DNA of 64,000 nt from Roseomonas sp. Lineage in GTDB: Bacteria > Pseudomonadota > Alphaproteobacteria > Acetobacterales > Acetobacteraceae. The stretch spans positions 1-64,000 of the forward strand of contig JADCER010000012.1 of assembly GCA_020249925.1 (NCBI GenBank), written 5' to 3'. Both the position numbers and the translations under genes were made by a program. Below the pieces are notes generated by a model, which did not search any database, was not told where the DNA came from, and was given only the letters and a program-made list of their open reading frames with translations. This document shows positions 36,996 to 45,436 of this stretch, piece after piece (position 1 is the stretch's first letter; every line of letters starts with the position of its first letter).

Positions 36996-37081
36996 GGTGG
37001 CAAACCCCTGAATGTCTGAAAAAGGAAGGGGGCGGATAGGCGGGATGGGCGGCTTGCGCAAGCCCTGCCTAGTGGTCCGAT

Positions 37082-37108
37082 CGCCGCTGTCGGTTCCCGA
37101 CAGCGGCG
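37082..37108. terminator. Perfect 12-bp hairpin between tlyA and ndk
   Basis: CGCCGCTGTCGG (37082-37093) and CCGACAGCGGCG (37097-37108) with loop TTC. Both flanking genes are on the minus strand, so it lies 80 nt after the tlyA stop and 87 nt before the ndk start. A copy of CTAGTGGT flanks it on each side (about 37068 and 37132). No U-tract; terminator or a short mobile-type palindrome. Confidence 0.4.
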
Positions 37109-37187
37109 TGAATCGGCCCACCAAGTATACGGCTAGTGGTGCGCGGGGGCTTTTCGGGCAGGGGATAGGTCAGCATGAATCGCACCG

Positions 37188-37937
37188 CTAGCCTTCCCGG
37201 CGCGCAGCGATGAGGAATTCCTTATTCCCCTCCGGCCCCGTGATGGGGCTTTCGGTAACACCGATCACCTGCCAGCCCGGCAGCGCCGCCCACCAATCGG
37301 CGATCATGCGGCAAATCGCCTGATGCAGCGCAGGGTCGCGCACCACGCCGCCCTTGCCGACCTGGCCGGGCCCCGCTTCGAATTGCGGTTTTATCAATGC
37401 TACCGCAAAGGCGCCCGGCGCGCAGAGCGCCAAGGGGGCCGGCAAAATCGTTCTCAGCCCGATAAAGGACGCATCGCAAACCAGGGCGCCGATCGGTTCC
37501 GGGATGGTGGTGCTGTCCAAATAGCGGGCATTGGTCTTTTCCAGCACCATCACGCGCGGGTCCTGCCGAAGCTTCCAGGCCAATTGGCCATGCCCGACAT
37601 CCACCGCATAGACCTTGGCCGCGCCATGTTGCAGCAGCACATCGGTAAAGCCCCCGGTGGAGGCGCCAAGGTCAAGGCAAACCCGCCCTTCCGGTTTCAG
37701 GCCGAAATGGGTCAAGGCATGGGCAAGCTTAAGCCCCCCGCGGGATACCCAAGGGTGATCCTGACCGCGCACTTCAAGCGGCGCGCCATCAGCCAGCAGA
37801 TCGCCCGCCTTTTCCACCCTTTTGCCATCGGTGAAGACCTTGCCACCCAGGATCAGCGCCTGCGCCCGGGCGCGGCTTTCCGCAAGCCCGGTGGCGACAA
37901 GCAAGAGATCGGCGCGCTGTTTTGGGCTAGGGGACAT
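37188..37937 (-). CDS. tlyA: TlyA-family rRNA 2'-O-methyltransferase
   Basis: 249 aa. N-terminal S4 RNA-binding domain (RADLLLVATGLAESRARAQ) and FtsJ-like methyltransferase with motif I CLDLGASTGGFTDVLLQ and IKPQFEAG. In mycobacteria TlyA methylates 16S C1409 and 23S C1920; the same role is presumed here. The ATG at 37937 is preferred over 37982. Confidence 0.92.
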   Translation of the reverse strand: MSPSPKQRADLLLVATGLAESRARAQALILGGKVFTDGKRVEKAGDLLADGAPLEVRGQDHPWVSRGGLKLAHALTHFGLKPEGRVCLDLGASTGGFTDVLLQHGAAKVYAVDVGHGQLAWKLRQDPRVMVLEKTNARYLDSTTIPEPIGALVCDASFIGLRTILPAPLALCAPGAFAVALIKPQFEAGPGQVGKGGVVRDPALHQAICRMIADWWAALPGWQVIGVTESPITGPEGNKEFLIAARREG

Positions 37938-38037
37938 TTGATCAGCGGTCCTTGAGAGCATTTTGAAGGAAGAGATTGGCACGGGGTGCCAAGGGCTGAT
38001 AGCTTAGCAAAGTGTCGAGATTTGAAAGCCGGAATTG

Positions 38038-38862
38038 ATGAGTGAAAAACTGGACAGTATTGCCCTGCCAAGCCCGCATTTGCGCCTGAAAAACTGTCGC
38101 CATGGTGTCATGCTGTACAGTGCGCGCGACAAATATGTGGGAGGCTCGCTCGATCGTTATGGCGAGTTCTCCGAGCTTGAGGCCCAGCTTTTCTCCGGCC
38201 TCATCAATCCGGGCATGCTGGTTTTGGAGATCGGCGCAAATATCGGGGCACATACTGTTCATCTTGCCAAACTGGTCGGAGAGAATGGCGGGGTTGTGGC
38301 CTTTGAAGCCCAACGCGTCATCTTTCAAATGCTCTGTGCCAATCTGGCGCTGAATGGTATCGAAAATACGGACGCCAAATGCTTGGCCGTTGGTGCAGCC
38401 CCGGGTGAGATTGTGGTGCCACGGATGGATTATCGTGGTGACAATAACTTTGGCAGCGTCGCACTAGGCGGGGATGATGGCGATGTGGTCGAAATGATCG
38501 CCATTGACAACCTCATGCTGCCGGCCTGCCACATGATCAAGATTGACGTTGAAGGTATGGAAAAACAGGTACTGGATGGCGCGCGCGAGACAATTACGCG
38601 TTTCCGGCCTTATCTGTATGTCGAGGATGATCGTCGCGACAAGCACGCTGAATTGGTCACAACCCTGTTCGATCTTGACTACCGCATGTGGTGGCACATG
38701 CCTTGGCTCTATAATCCCGCAAACTTCGCCGGCGATAGCGAGAATATCTTTCCGGGCATGGTTTCCTTCAACCTCATCTGCCTGCCGCGCGAAACCGCCC
38801 CAGATGATATTCCGGGCGGCGTTGAGGTTAAGTCGGCGCTTGATCCCCATCCGCTTGGATGA
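38038..38862 (+). CDS. FkbM-family methyltransferase
   Basis: 274 aa. SAM-binding motif VLEIGANIGAHTVHLAKLVG near residue 63 and the FkbM signature FEAQRVIFQMLCANLALNG, then IKIDVEGME. FkbM enzymes O-methylate sugars or polyketides; a surface glycan is a reasonable guess. Divergent from tlyA. GC is lower than in the neighbours, hinting at recent acquisition. A TTG at 38035 directly precedes the ATG. Confidence 0.87.
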   Translation: MSEKLDSIALPSPHLRLKNCRHGVMLYSARDKYVGGSLDRYGEFSELEAQLFSGLINPGMLVLEIGANIGAHTVHLAKLVGENGGVVAFEAQRVIFQMLCANLALNGIENTDAKCLAVGAAPGEIVVPRMDYRGDNNFGSVALGGDDGDVVEMIAIDNLMLPACHMIKIDVEGMEKQVLDGARETITRFRPYLYVEDDRRDKHAELVTTLFDLDYRMWWHMPWLYNPANFAGDSENIFPGMVSFNLICLPRETAPDDIPGGVEVKSALDPHPLG

Positions 38863-38969
38863 CGGATGGACCGGCCAGTACCTTGGGCGCCCCGCTGAGA
38901 TATGGTTTATGAGGTCGGCTCAAATAATGGCGTGATCTGCCAAGAAAGATCACGCCATAACAATTGGAC

Positions 38970-39302
38970 TCACTCAACGCCGATCAATTCAACCTCAAAA
39001 ATCAGCGTCGCATTTGGCGGAATGACACCACCCGCGCCGCGCGCGCCATAGCCAAGCTCCGGCGGGATAATCAGCGTGCGCTGCCCGCCCACCTTCATGC
39101 CGGCAAAACCCTGATCCCAGCCGCCAATTACATGCCCGGCGCCAAGCAGGAAGGAAAAGGGCTCGGCGCGGTCGCGCGAAGAATCGAATTTGCGACCCTT
39201 GTTTTCGGGGGCTGCGCCATCAAACAGCCAGCCCGTGTAATGCACCGTGATGTGCTGGCCTGGTGTCGCTTCGGCCCCGGTGCCGAGTTTCGTGTCAATC
39301 AT
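38970..39302 (-). CDS. FKBP-type peptidyl-prolyl cis-trans isomerase
   Basis: 110-aa single FKBP domain without signal peptide: [40 protein letters not shown] and [11 protein letters not shown] cover all strands of the fold. A cytoplasmic prolyl isomerase/chaperone. Separate from the xdh operon by a strong terminator. Confidence 0.95.
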   Translation of the reverse strand: MIDTKLGTGAEATPGQHITVHYTGWLFDGAAPENKGRKFDSSRDRAEPFSFLLGAGHVIGGWDQGFAGMKVGGQRTLIIPPELGYGARGAGGVIPPNATLIFEVELIGVE

Positions 39303-39326
39303 GGTTTTCTCCTGTTCAGCGTCTCA

Positions 39327-39363
39327 CAAAAAGCAAGGCCCGGAAGCCGAAGCCTCCGGGCCT
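39327..39363 (-). terminator. Intrinsic terminator of the molybdenum hydroxylase operon
   Basis: On the minus strand AGGCCCGGA (39363-39355) pairs with TCCGGGCCT (39344-39336), followed by TGCTTTTTG. It lies 24 nt after the large-subunit stop codon at 39387. Confidence 0.8.
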
Positions 39364-39386
39364 GAAACCTTGCGCAGAAAGGCGGC

Positions 39387-41627
39387 TTATTCAGCCGCCT
39401 GTTCCAGCTTTTCCAAAACCCGCGGCGGCGACATGGGCAGCGCGTAGAAGCGCTTGTGCGTCGCGCGATACATGGCGTTGGAAATCGCGGCCAGCGGCGG
39501 CACCAGCGGCACTTCGCCCACGCCACGCACGCCTTGCGGGTGCTTCGGATTGGGGATTTCCAACATCACCGCATCCAGCATCGGCAGGTCCGAACAAACC
39601 GGCATGCGGTAATCAAGGAAGGCGGGGTTATCCACCTGGCCCTTGGCGTTGTAGATGTATTCTTCGTTCAGCGCCCAGCCGATACCCTGCGCCGCACCGC
39701 CCTGCATCTGCCCTTCCACATAGGCCGGATGCACCGCGCGCCCAACATCCTGGAAGGAAGTGTAGCGTAGCACCTTCACGGTGCCGAGTTCCGGGTCTAC
39801 TTCCACATCGCAGATATGGGTCGCGAAACCGCCTTCGGCGCCGGTCGTGTTCAACTGCACGCCAGCCCCAATCGGCCCGCCGGTCTCGGACGCCTTGGCG
39901 GCGATTTCCTTCAGGCTGAGCGGCGGGAATTGCCCCGCATTGGCGCCCGCGGGGCGCGCTTCGCCATTGTCCCAAATCACCGCTTCGGGGTCGATCTTCC
40001 AGATCTTGGCCGCGCGTTCCTTGAGCTGCGTGATGACCTTTTCGGAAGATTGCGTCACCACCATCGCGGAAGCGAATAGCACGCGGCTGCCACCGGTCAG
40101 GTTGGAATATCCAATCGTCGCGGTATCGCCGATCAGCACGGAAACGCGCTTGTAATCAATGCCAAGCAATTCCGCGGTGATATTGGCGATGGACGCGCGT
40201 GAGCCACCAATATCCGGATGCCCGGTGGTGACTACAACATTGCCATCTTCCGTGATGTTCACCTGCGCGGAGCTTTCGCCGCCCGCATTGAACCAGAAGC
40301 CGCTCGCGACACCGCGGCCCTGATTGGGGCCAAGCAGCGCGCTGTAATGCGGATGCGCCATGGCGGCTTCAATGGTTTCCTTGAAGCCGATGCGCGGATA
40401 GACCGGGCCATGCGCGGCCTTGGTGCCTTCCTGCGCCGCGTTTTTCAGGCGGAGCGCCAGCGGGTCCATGCCCAGCTTTTCGGCCAATTCATCCAAGACG
40501 CATTCCACGCCGTAAGCGCCAATCGGCGCACCCGGCGCGCGATAGGCCGCAACCTTTGAGCGGTTGGACACCACATCAAAGCCCTGCGAATGCACATTCG
40601 GGATGTTATAGGGCGCGAAGGCGCAACCCGCCGCACCGCGAATGGGCGAACCCGGCAGCGCGCCAGCTTGCAGATAGAAAGTGCCTTGCGCCGCGACGAT
40701 GGTGCCATCCTTCTTCGCACCGATCTTGACGGTGCTGAAGGAACCGGAAGTCGGGCCCGTGGCGCGCATCACTTCTTCGCGCGTCATCACCATCTTCACC
40801 GGACGGCCAGATTTCTTGGCAAGCAGCAGCGCCACCGGTTCCAGATAGACAATCGTCTTGCCGCCAAAGCCGCCGCCGATTTCCGCCGGAATGGCGCGGA
40901 TATCGCTTTGCGGCAGGCCAGTCAGGTAAGAACACATCGCGCGGACCATGAATTGGCCCTGGCTAGAGCTCCAGACTGTCGCCTTGCCATCGGCAACACT
41001 GACCAGACAGGCATGGGTTTCGATATAGCCCTGATGCACGGGCGCGGTGCGGAAGCTGCGTTCCACCACCACTTCGGCTTCCGCAAAACCCGCATCCACA
41101 TCGCCAAGCTTATGTTCCAGCTTGCCGGCGATGTTGGAAGGCTTGCCGTCAAACTTGATGAAATCATGCAGGATCGGCGCATCGGGCTTGATCGCGTCTT
41201 CCGCGTCAATCACGAAGGGCAGAACCTCATATTCCACTTCGATCAGCTTCAGCGCCTCGGCCGCCACCTTTTCGGAAATCGCCGCAATGGCGGCAATCGG
41301 GTGGCCATGGAATAGCGCCTTTTCGCGCGCCATGATGTTGCGGCACATCCAGCGCATATCCTGGATCCCCAGCATGACCGATTTGTCGAGCGGGAAATCG
41401 ACAACATCCTTATGCGTCACCACGGCCTTCACACCGGGATGCGCTTCCGCCTTGGCAGTATTGATGGAAATGATGCGCGCATGCGGATGCGGGCTGCGCA
41501 GTACCTTGCCCCAGATCATGCCGGGCATATTGGTATCGGCGGCATAGGCAGCGCGGCCCGTCACCTTTTCCGCGCCATCGGGACGGATCGTATTCTTGCC
41601 GATCCATTTGTTGGACATATCGTTCAT
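39387..41627 (-). CDS. Xanthine dehydrogenase-family molybdopterin-binding subunit
   Basis: 746-aa large subunit. Signatures include GGGFGGKT, AYRAPGAPIGAYGVE, and the catalytic-Glu region GVGEVPLVPPLAAI at the C-terminus. The CO dehydrogenase AYXCSFR motif is absent, so it is not a form I CoxL; the substrate is a purine, aldehyde or N-heterocycle. Start at 41627 overlaps the iron-sulfur subunit stop by 1 nt (TGATG); an ATG at 41618 is also possible. Confidence 0.92.
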   Translation of the reverse strand: MNDMSNKWIGKNTIRPDGAEKVTGRAAYAADTNMPGMIWGKVLRSPHPHARIISINTAKAEAHPGVKAVVTHKDVVDFPLDKSVMLGIQDMRWMCRNIMAREKALFHGHPIAAIAAISEKVAAEALKLIEVEYEVLPFVIDAEDAIKPDAPILHDFIKFDGKPSNIAGKLEHKLGDVDAGFAEAEVVVERSFRTAPVHQGYIETHACLVSVADGKATVWSSSQGQFMVRAMCSYLTGLPQSDIRAIPAEIGGGFGGKTIVYLEPVALLLAKKSGRPVKMVMTREEVMRATGPTSGSFSTVKIGAKKDGTIVAAQGTFYLQAGALPGSPIRGAAGCAFAPYNIPNVHSQGFDVVSNRSKVAAYRAPGAPIGAYGVECVLDELAEKLGMDPLALRLKNAAQEGTKAAHGPVYPRIGFKETIEAAMAHPHYSALLGPNQGRGVASGFWFNAGGESSAQVNITEDGNVVVTTGHPDIGGSRASIANITAELLGIDYKRVSVLIGDTATIGYSNLTGGSRVLFASAMVVTQSSEKVITQLKERAAKIWKIDPEAVIWDNGEARPAGANAGQFPPLSLKEIAAKASETGGPIGAGVQLNTTGAEGGFATHICDVEVDPELGTVKVLRYTSFQDVGRAVHPAYVEGQMQGGAAQGIGWALNEEYIYNAKGQVDNPAFLDYRMPVCSDLPMLDAVMLEIPNPKHPQGVRGVGEVPLVPPLAAISNAMYRATHKRFYALPMSPPRVLEKLEQAAE

Positions 41628-42106
41628 CAGGCGGCCCCCCTCATTTCAGCGGCGGTTTCAAGCACGGCGCGAACAATCTTGTCGTAACCCGTGCAGCGGC
41701 ACAGGTTGCCCGCCAGGCCGAAGCGCACTTCGGTTTCGGTCGGGTTCGGGTTTTTCTCGAGCAGCGATTTCGCGGCAATCAACACGCCCGGCGTGCAGAT
41801 ACCGCATTGCAGCGCGGCCATTTCCAGGAATTTGCGCTGCAGCGGGTGCAGATCGCCACCCTGCGACATGCCTTCAATGGTGCCGAGTGATTTGCCTTCG
41901 GATTCCACCGCCAGCATCAGGCAGGCGCAAACCAGGCGGCCATCCACGGTGATGGAGCAGGCGCCGCAATCGCCCGTGCCGCAGCCTTCCTTGGCGCCGG
42001 TCAGGCCAAGCGGGCCACGCAGCGCATCCAGCATGCTGTCATGCGCGTCGCAGAGGAACTCCATCGGTTCCCCGTTAATGGTGGTAGAAACATGCATTTT
42101 GGACAT
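41627..42106 (-). CDS. [2Fe-2S] subunit of molybdenum hydroxylase
   Basis: 159 aa. The plant-type [2Fe-2S] cluster Cys are in KEGCGTGDCGACSITVDG; the second helical [2Fe-2S] domain has CGICTPG and LCRCTGYDKIV. It carries electrons from the Mo site to FAD. The ATG at 42106 lies 5 nt after the FAD subunit stop. Middle gene of the operon. Confidence 0.95.
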   Translation of the reverse strand: MSKMHVSTTINGEPMEFLCDAHDSMLDALRGPLGLTGAKEGCGTGDCGACSITVDGRLVCACLMLAVESEGKSLGTIEGMSQGGDLHPLQRKFLEMAALQCGICTPGVLIAAKSLLEKNPNPTETEVRFGLAGNLCRCTGYDKIVRAVLETAAEMRGAA

Positions 42107-42110
42107 GGGA

Positions 42111-42980
42111 TCAGCTCCGGCTCGCGCGTTCAGCGGCAATGGCGACGGCGCGCTTCAACAGCACGCCCGCAACCTTGGTGCGATAGGCAATGGTGCCACG
42201 CTTGTCATTGATGGGACGGCAAGCGGCGCGGCAGGCAGCGGCCGCGGCTTCCACCGCAGCGGGTTCCAGCCGGCTGCCGATCAGCGCCTTGGCGGCGTCT
42301 GCCACCAGCATCACGGTCGGCGCCACGGCGCCAAGCCCAACGCGCGCGGCGGTGCAAACGCCATCCTTCATGGTCAGGCTGACACCGCAGCCCACCACGG
42401 CAATATCCATTTCCGTGCGTGGGATCATGCGCAGATACGCATCGCCTGAGCCGGCGGGACGCGCGGGCAGGGTGAAGCTCACCAGGATTTCACCGGGGGC
42501 GAGGTTCGTCTTGCCCGGGCCGGCGGGGAAGGCTTCCACCGGCATTTGCCGGCGGCCATTGGGCCCCTGGATCGTGACCACCGCGCCGGCGGCGATCATC
42601 GCCGGCACGCTATCGCCGGCGGGCGAACCATTGCAGAGATTCCCACCCGGAGAGGCGCGGCCCTGCACCTGCTTTGACCCGATCAGGTTCACCGCTTCCA
42701 GCACACCAGGCCAGACCTTGCCAAAACGCGGATGATCCGCGAGCGCGGCAGCGGATACCGCCGCACCAATCGTGAAACTGCCATCGGCATTTTCCGTAAT
42801 GCGGTTCATTTCGCCGATTTTCTTGATATCCACAATCAAGCCGGGCGTCGCGATGCCAGCGCGCATCTGCACCAGCAGATCCGTACCGCCCGCCAGAATC
42901 CGCGCCGCCCCCTGGGCCGCGGCGAAGGCGCTGACCGCTTCATCAAGCGTCTGCGGCGCCAAATATCGAGTATCTGTCAT
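42111..42980 (-). CDS. FAD-binding subunit of molybdenum hydroxylase
   Basis: 289 aa, CoxM/XdhB-like. FAD motifs ARILAGGTDLLVQM near residue 30 and GGNLCNGSPAGDSVPA near 115; CO_deh_flav_C domain in the last 100 residues. It passes electrons to the final acceptor. First gene of the operon, divergent from a TctC gene. Confidence 0.95.
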   Translation of the reverse strand: MTDTRYLAPQTLDEAVSAFAAAQGAARILAGGTDLLVQMRAGIATPGLIVDIKKIGEMNRITENADGSFTIGAAVSAAALADHPRFGKVWPGVLEAVNLIGSKQVQGRASPGGNLCNGSPAGDSVPAMIAAGAVVTIQGPNGRRQMPVEAFPAGPGKTNLAPGEILVSFTLPARPAGSGDAYLRMIPRTEMDIAVVGCGVSLTMKDGVCTAARVGLGAVAPTVMLVADAAKALIGSRLEPAAVEAAAAACRAACRPINDKRGTIAYRTKVAGVLLKRAVAIAAERASRS

Positions 42981-43180
42981 GAGCGTTCCTATTGTCCTTG
43001 CCTTGTCTGTGACACCCCGGCTGAAGGGGCGCCTTTTCCTCAGTTATTTACATTGGGACAAGGCTATAGGGACACGCAAGATCGGCATAGCCCCTGATCA
43101 GCGATTGGGCGTGATTCTGGCGTTTCGGCCTTTACCGTCATGGTTGAACTGCGTGATGCTGCCGAAAAGGGGAGGACAAC
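42981..43180. promoter_or_regulatory. Divergent promoter region, molybdenum hydroxylase / tctC
   Basis: 200 bp without a gene. GGGGAGGACAAC is the tctC RBS. A run AGGGGCGCCTTTTCCTCAGTTATTTA (core TCAGTTATTTA at about 43038) is AT-richer and probably holds a promoter. No certain hexamers. Confidence 0.35.
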
Positions 43181-44149
43181 ATGACCAAGTACCTATGGGG
43201 CCGCCGCGCGGCCCTCATCACCGGCGGGGCGCTTCTGGCGGTGCCGCGCCTGGCCCGCGCCGCCTGGCCGGAGCGACCCATTCGCATCATCGTGGCCTTC
43301 CCGCCCGGCAGTTCCACTGATGTGGTGGCGCGTGCGCTGGCGGCGCGGCTGGAAGTGCTGATTGGTCAATCCGTGGCAGTGGAAAATCGCGGCGGCGCCG
43401 GGGGCAATATCGCCACACAGGCGGTAAAGGGCGCGACTGATGGGCATACGCTGCTGATGCACAGCACGGCATTTTGCGTGAACCCATCGCTTTATCGCGC
43501 GGCGGGCTACGCGGTGGATGATTTCACAACCATCGCCGTGGTGGCGACAGCGCCCAATGCGTTTTTCGTCCACCCATCCGTGCCGGCGCGCAACCTGACC
43601 GAGCTATTGGCGCATATGCGGGCCAATCCCGGCATGGCCTATGCCCATTCCGGCACCGGCACCACGCCGCATTTGGGGGCGGAATTGCTGTTCCGCACCC
43701 TAGCTAAGGTGGAGGCAACCCCCGTTGCCTTCGGCCCCGCTCAGGCCGCAACCGCGGTGCTGGCCAATCAGGCACCCATCGGCAGCACCAGCCTGCCGCC
43801 CGCGCTGCCGCTGATCCGTGATGGTCGCGTGCGCCCGATTGCGGTGGCGGGGGCCGAGCGTGACCCAACACTGCCGGATGTGCCGACCGTCGCCGAACAG
43901 GGCTTTCCCGGCTTTGCCGCTTCCACCTGGTTCGGGCTTTTCGCCCCGGTGCGGCAATCGGCTGAAGCATTGGCGCGGCTTGCGACCGAAGTGCCGCGCG
44001 CCATGGCGGATGCGGAATTGAAGGCGCGCTTGGCCACGCTTTCGCTGACCGATCCTGGGCTTGCCGGCGCGGCGGCGGCCGATTTCGTGCGGCGGGAAGC
44101 GCAGATCTGGGCCGAAGTGGTGCGGAGTTCCGGCGCGACGGCGGATTGA
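43181..44149 (+). CDS. TctC-family substrate-binding protein
   Basis: 322 aa, Bug family. Basic N-terminus with WGRRAALITGGALLAVPRLA as a Tat-like signal, then AWPERPIRIIVAFPPGSSTD and GAGGNIATQAVKGATDGHT. No TctA or TctB genes are adjacent, unlike tctCBA at 18.4 kb. Divergent from the molybdenum hydroxylase, it may deliver that enzyme's substrate or act as a sensor. Confidence 0.92.
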   Translation: MTKYLWGRRAALITGGALLAVPRLARAAWPERPIRIIVAFPPGSSTDVVARALAARLEVLIGQSVAVENRGGAGGNIATQAVKGATDGHTLLMHSTAFCVNPSLYRAAGYAVDDFTTIAVVATAPNAFFVHPSVPARNLTELLAHMRANPGMAYAHSGTGTTPHLGAELLFRTLAKVEATPVAFGPAQAATAVLANQAPIGSTSLPPALPLIRDGRVRPIAVAGAERDPTLPDVPTVAEQGFPGFAASTWFGLFAPVRQSAEALARLATEVPRAMADAELKARLATLSLTDPGLAGAAAADFVRREAQIWAEVVRSSGATAD

Positions 44150-44155
44150 AAATGC

Positions 44156-44187
44156 GCAGCCGGACCAGCGCCTTCCGGTCCGGCTGC
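44156..44187 (+). terminator. Hairpin after the tctC gene
   Basis: GCAGCCGGACC (44156-44166) pairs with GGTCCGGCTGC (44177-44187), a perfect 11-bp stem with a 10-nt loop, 7 nt after the TctC stop. No U-tract, so terminator or mRNA-stability element. Confidence 0.5.
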
Positions 44188-44410
44188 CGCCTTGCGTTCT
44201 GCCATTCGCCGCAGCGTTTTCACGGCTTTCACGCGACGTTGACGGCTTTTCACCTTTTTTCCTCAAGAAAGCCTGAGATTTGACACGGATCATGCGTGAA
44301 AATCACGCCGCCCATACTCACGCCTGCCATGCTGATCCCAGAGCAGATCACGTTCGGATGGAATCATGTGAAGGTGTGAAGATGCTCCAAAAAAACAAGG
44401 ACGTAGAGCG

Positions 44411-44438
44411 TGTTGCGTGAACCCACGTGAACGCAACA
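44411..44438 (+). promoter_or_regulatory. Inverted repeat upstream of XRE regulator
   Basis: TGTTGCGT (44411-44418) and ACGCAACA (44431-44438) with a 12-nt spacer containing CACGTG. It is 63 nt before the regulator ATG; it could be an autoregulatory operator or a leader hairpin. Confidence 0.4.
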
Positions 44439-44500
44439 TGTTTTGGATGACGGTGCAACCACGCGGCCCCTGATGGCAGCGATTTGCTGAAAGAGATGCC

Positions 44501-44953
44501 ATGTCGGATTTCATGCGGCCTGAAGGTAACCGGCTTGATGCCCCGCGGAAGCCCGCAAGGCGGGAAACCAATGAGGTTGACCGTTTCGTTGGTGAACGGA
44601 TTCGGCTGTACCGTTCCATGGTCGGCATGAGTCAACAGAAGCTCGCGGAGCATCTGGGTGTCACCTTCCAGCAGCTGCAAAAATATGAGCGTGGGGAGAA
44701 TCGTATCGGTGCCGGGAGGTTGCTGATGGTGGCGAACGCGCTTGGCATTCCCATCACTTTCCTGCTGGATGAGGAGGGTTTTTCCTCACGTCAGGCAAAT
44801 GTCACTCCTGCCGGGGTGGAATTGCCGGAGCCTGTGCGGGATGCCTACAGTATCGGTCGGGCTTTTTCGCAGATCACCGACCCCGAGGTGCGCCGTTCCA
44901 TCACCGTCCTGGTGCAAAGCCTTGCGCAGCAGGAAGAAAGTGACGGGGTATGA
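44501..44953 (+). CDS. XRE-family transcriptional regulator (paralogue)
   Basis: 150 aa. HTH_3 domain at about 27-85 (GMSQQKLAEHLGVTFQQLQK). Shares QKYERGENRIGA and the C-terminal ITDPEVRRSI with the regulator at 7822-8298. It is the left neighbour of the repeat-peptide locus and convergent with the 74-aa gene, so it might regulate that locus; there is no direct evidence. Confidence 0.9.
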   Translation: MSDFMRPEGNRLDAPRKPARRETNEVDRFVGERIRLYRSMVGMSQQKLAEHLGVTFQQLQKYERGENRIGAGRLLMVANALGIPITFLLDEEGFSSRQANVTPAGVELPEPVRDAYSIGRAFSQITDPEVRRSITVLVQSLAQQEESDGV

Positions 44954-45032
44954 AAATTATTTCGTATCAAGAACTATTCGTGATGAGCGTGCGATAACAA
45001 ACGCCCGGACCGTCACGAAAATTTGAGTAGCT

Positions 45033-45257
45033 TCAAAACTGCGCAAGATGTTCTGGTAAGACATCCTCCCAGCCGATCGCCCTCGGAAGCAGGTGCGCAG
45101 CCGAAATGGTGCGGGACAATTCGGGCAAGGCTTCGATTTCCTGGCGGCTGAAGCTGCGTTCCATATGCATGGCCGCCGCCCAAAGCCGCAGGACCGCCAA
45201 TTCAAGCTCCGGCGTAATGATGTTTTCAGAAATCGTGTTTTCACCATCGCGTGGCAT
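45033..45257 (-). CDS. Hypothetical 74-aa protein
   Basis: Acidic, soluble, helical-looking (ELELAVLRLWAAAMHMERSF in the middle), no signal peptide or membrane span. GAAGGAAA lies 7 nt before the ATG. It has its own AT-rich upstream region (45258-45436). I recognise no family. Position downstream of the DUF6065-like gene on the same strand makes it a possible accessory protein. Confidence 0.6.
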   Translation of the reverse strand: MPRDGENTISENIITPELELAVLRLWAAAMHMERSFSRQEIEALPELSRTISAAHLLPRAIGWEDVLPEHLAQF

Positions 45258-45436
45258 GGCAGAATTTCCTTCACCCTTGATGCCGACAGTTTAAGCAAAT
45301 TCGGATATAAGGCAACAAAATTTTACAAATTTTCTAAGCCTTCATAAGGGAATTTTCTGATTAAACGATATTTCGCGCATGCGCAGGCCGCCCCTTGTGG
45401 CAGGATGCCCTGATATCCCACCTGCGGTCTTCGGTT
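45258..45436 (-). promoter_or_regulatory. AT-rich intergenic region before the 74-aa gene
   Basis: The part at 45288-45372 is strikingly AT-rich for this genome and contains the inverted repeat AAAATTT-TAC-AAATTTT (45317-45333). It probably holds the 74-aa gene promoter, which would make that gene a separate transcript from the DUF6065-like gene. Confidence 0.4.

Larger units (their letters stand above)
44150..44500. other. 351-bp gap upstream of the second XRE regulator
   Basis: Starts with the hairpin at 44156-44187, then becomes AT-richer (T-runs at about 44238-44264 and eight A-rich bases near 44390). Contains TTGACA at about 44279 and the inverted repeat at 44411-44438. No ORF with a credible start. 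It probably holds the promoter of the XRE gene. Confidence 0.45.

Noticed and set aside
39387-41627. Carbon monoxide dehydrogenase large subunit (CoxL form I)
   Set aside because: The AYXCSFR active-site motif is absent, so only the broader xanthine dehydrogenase family is supported.
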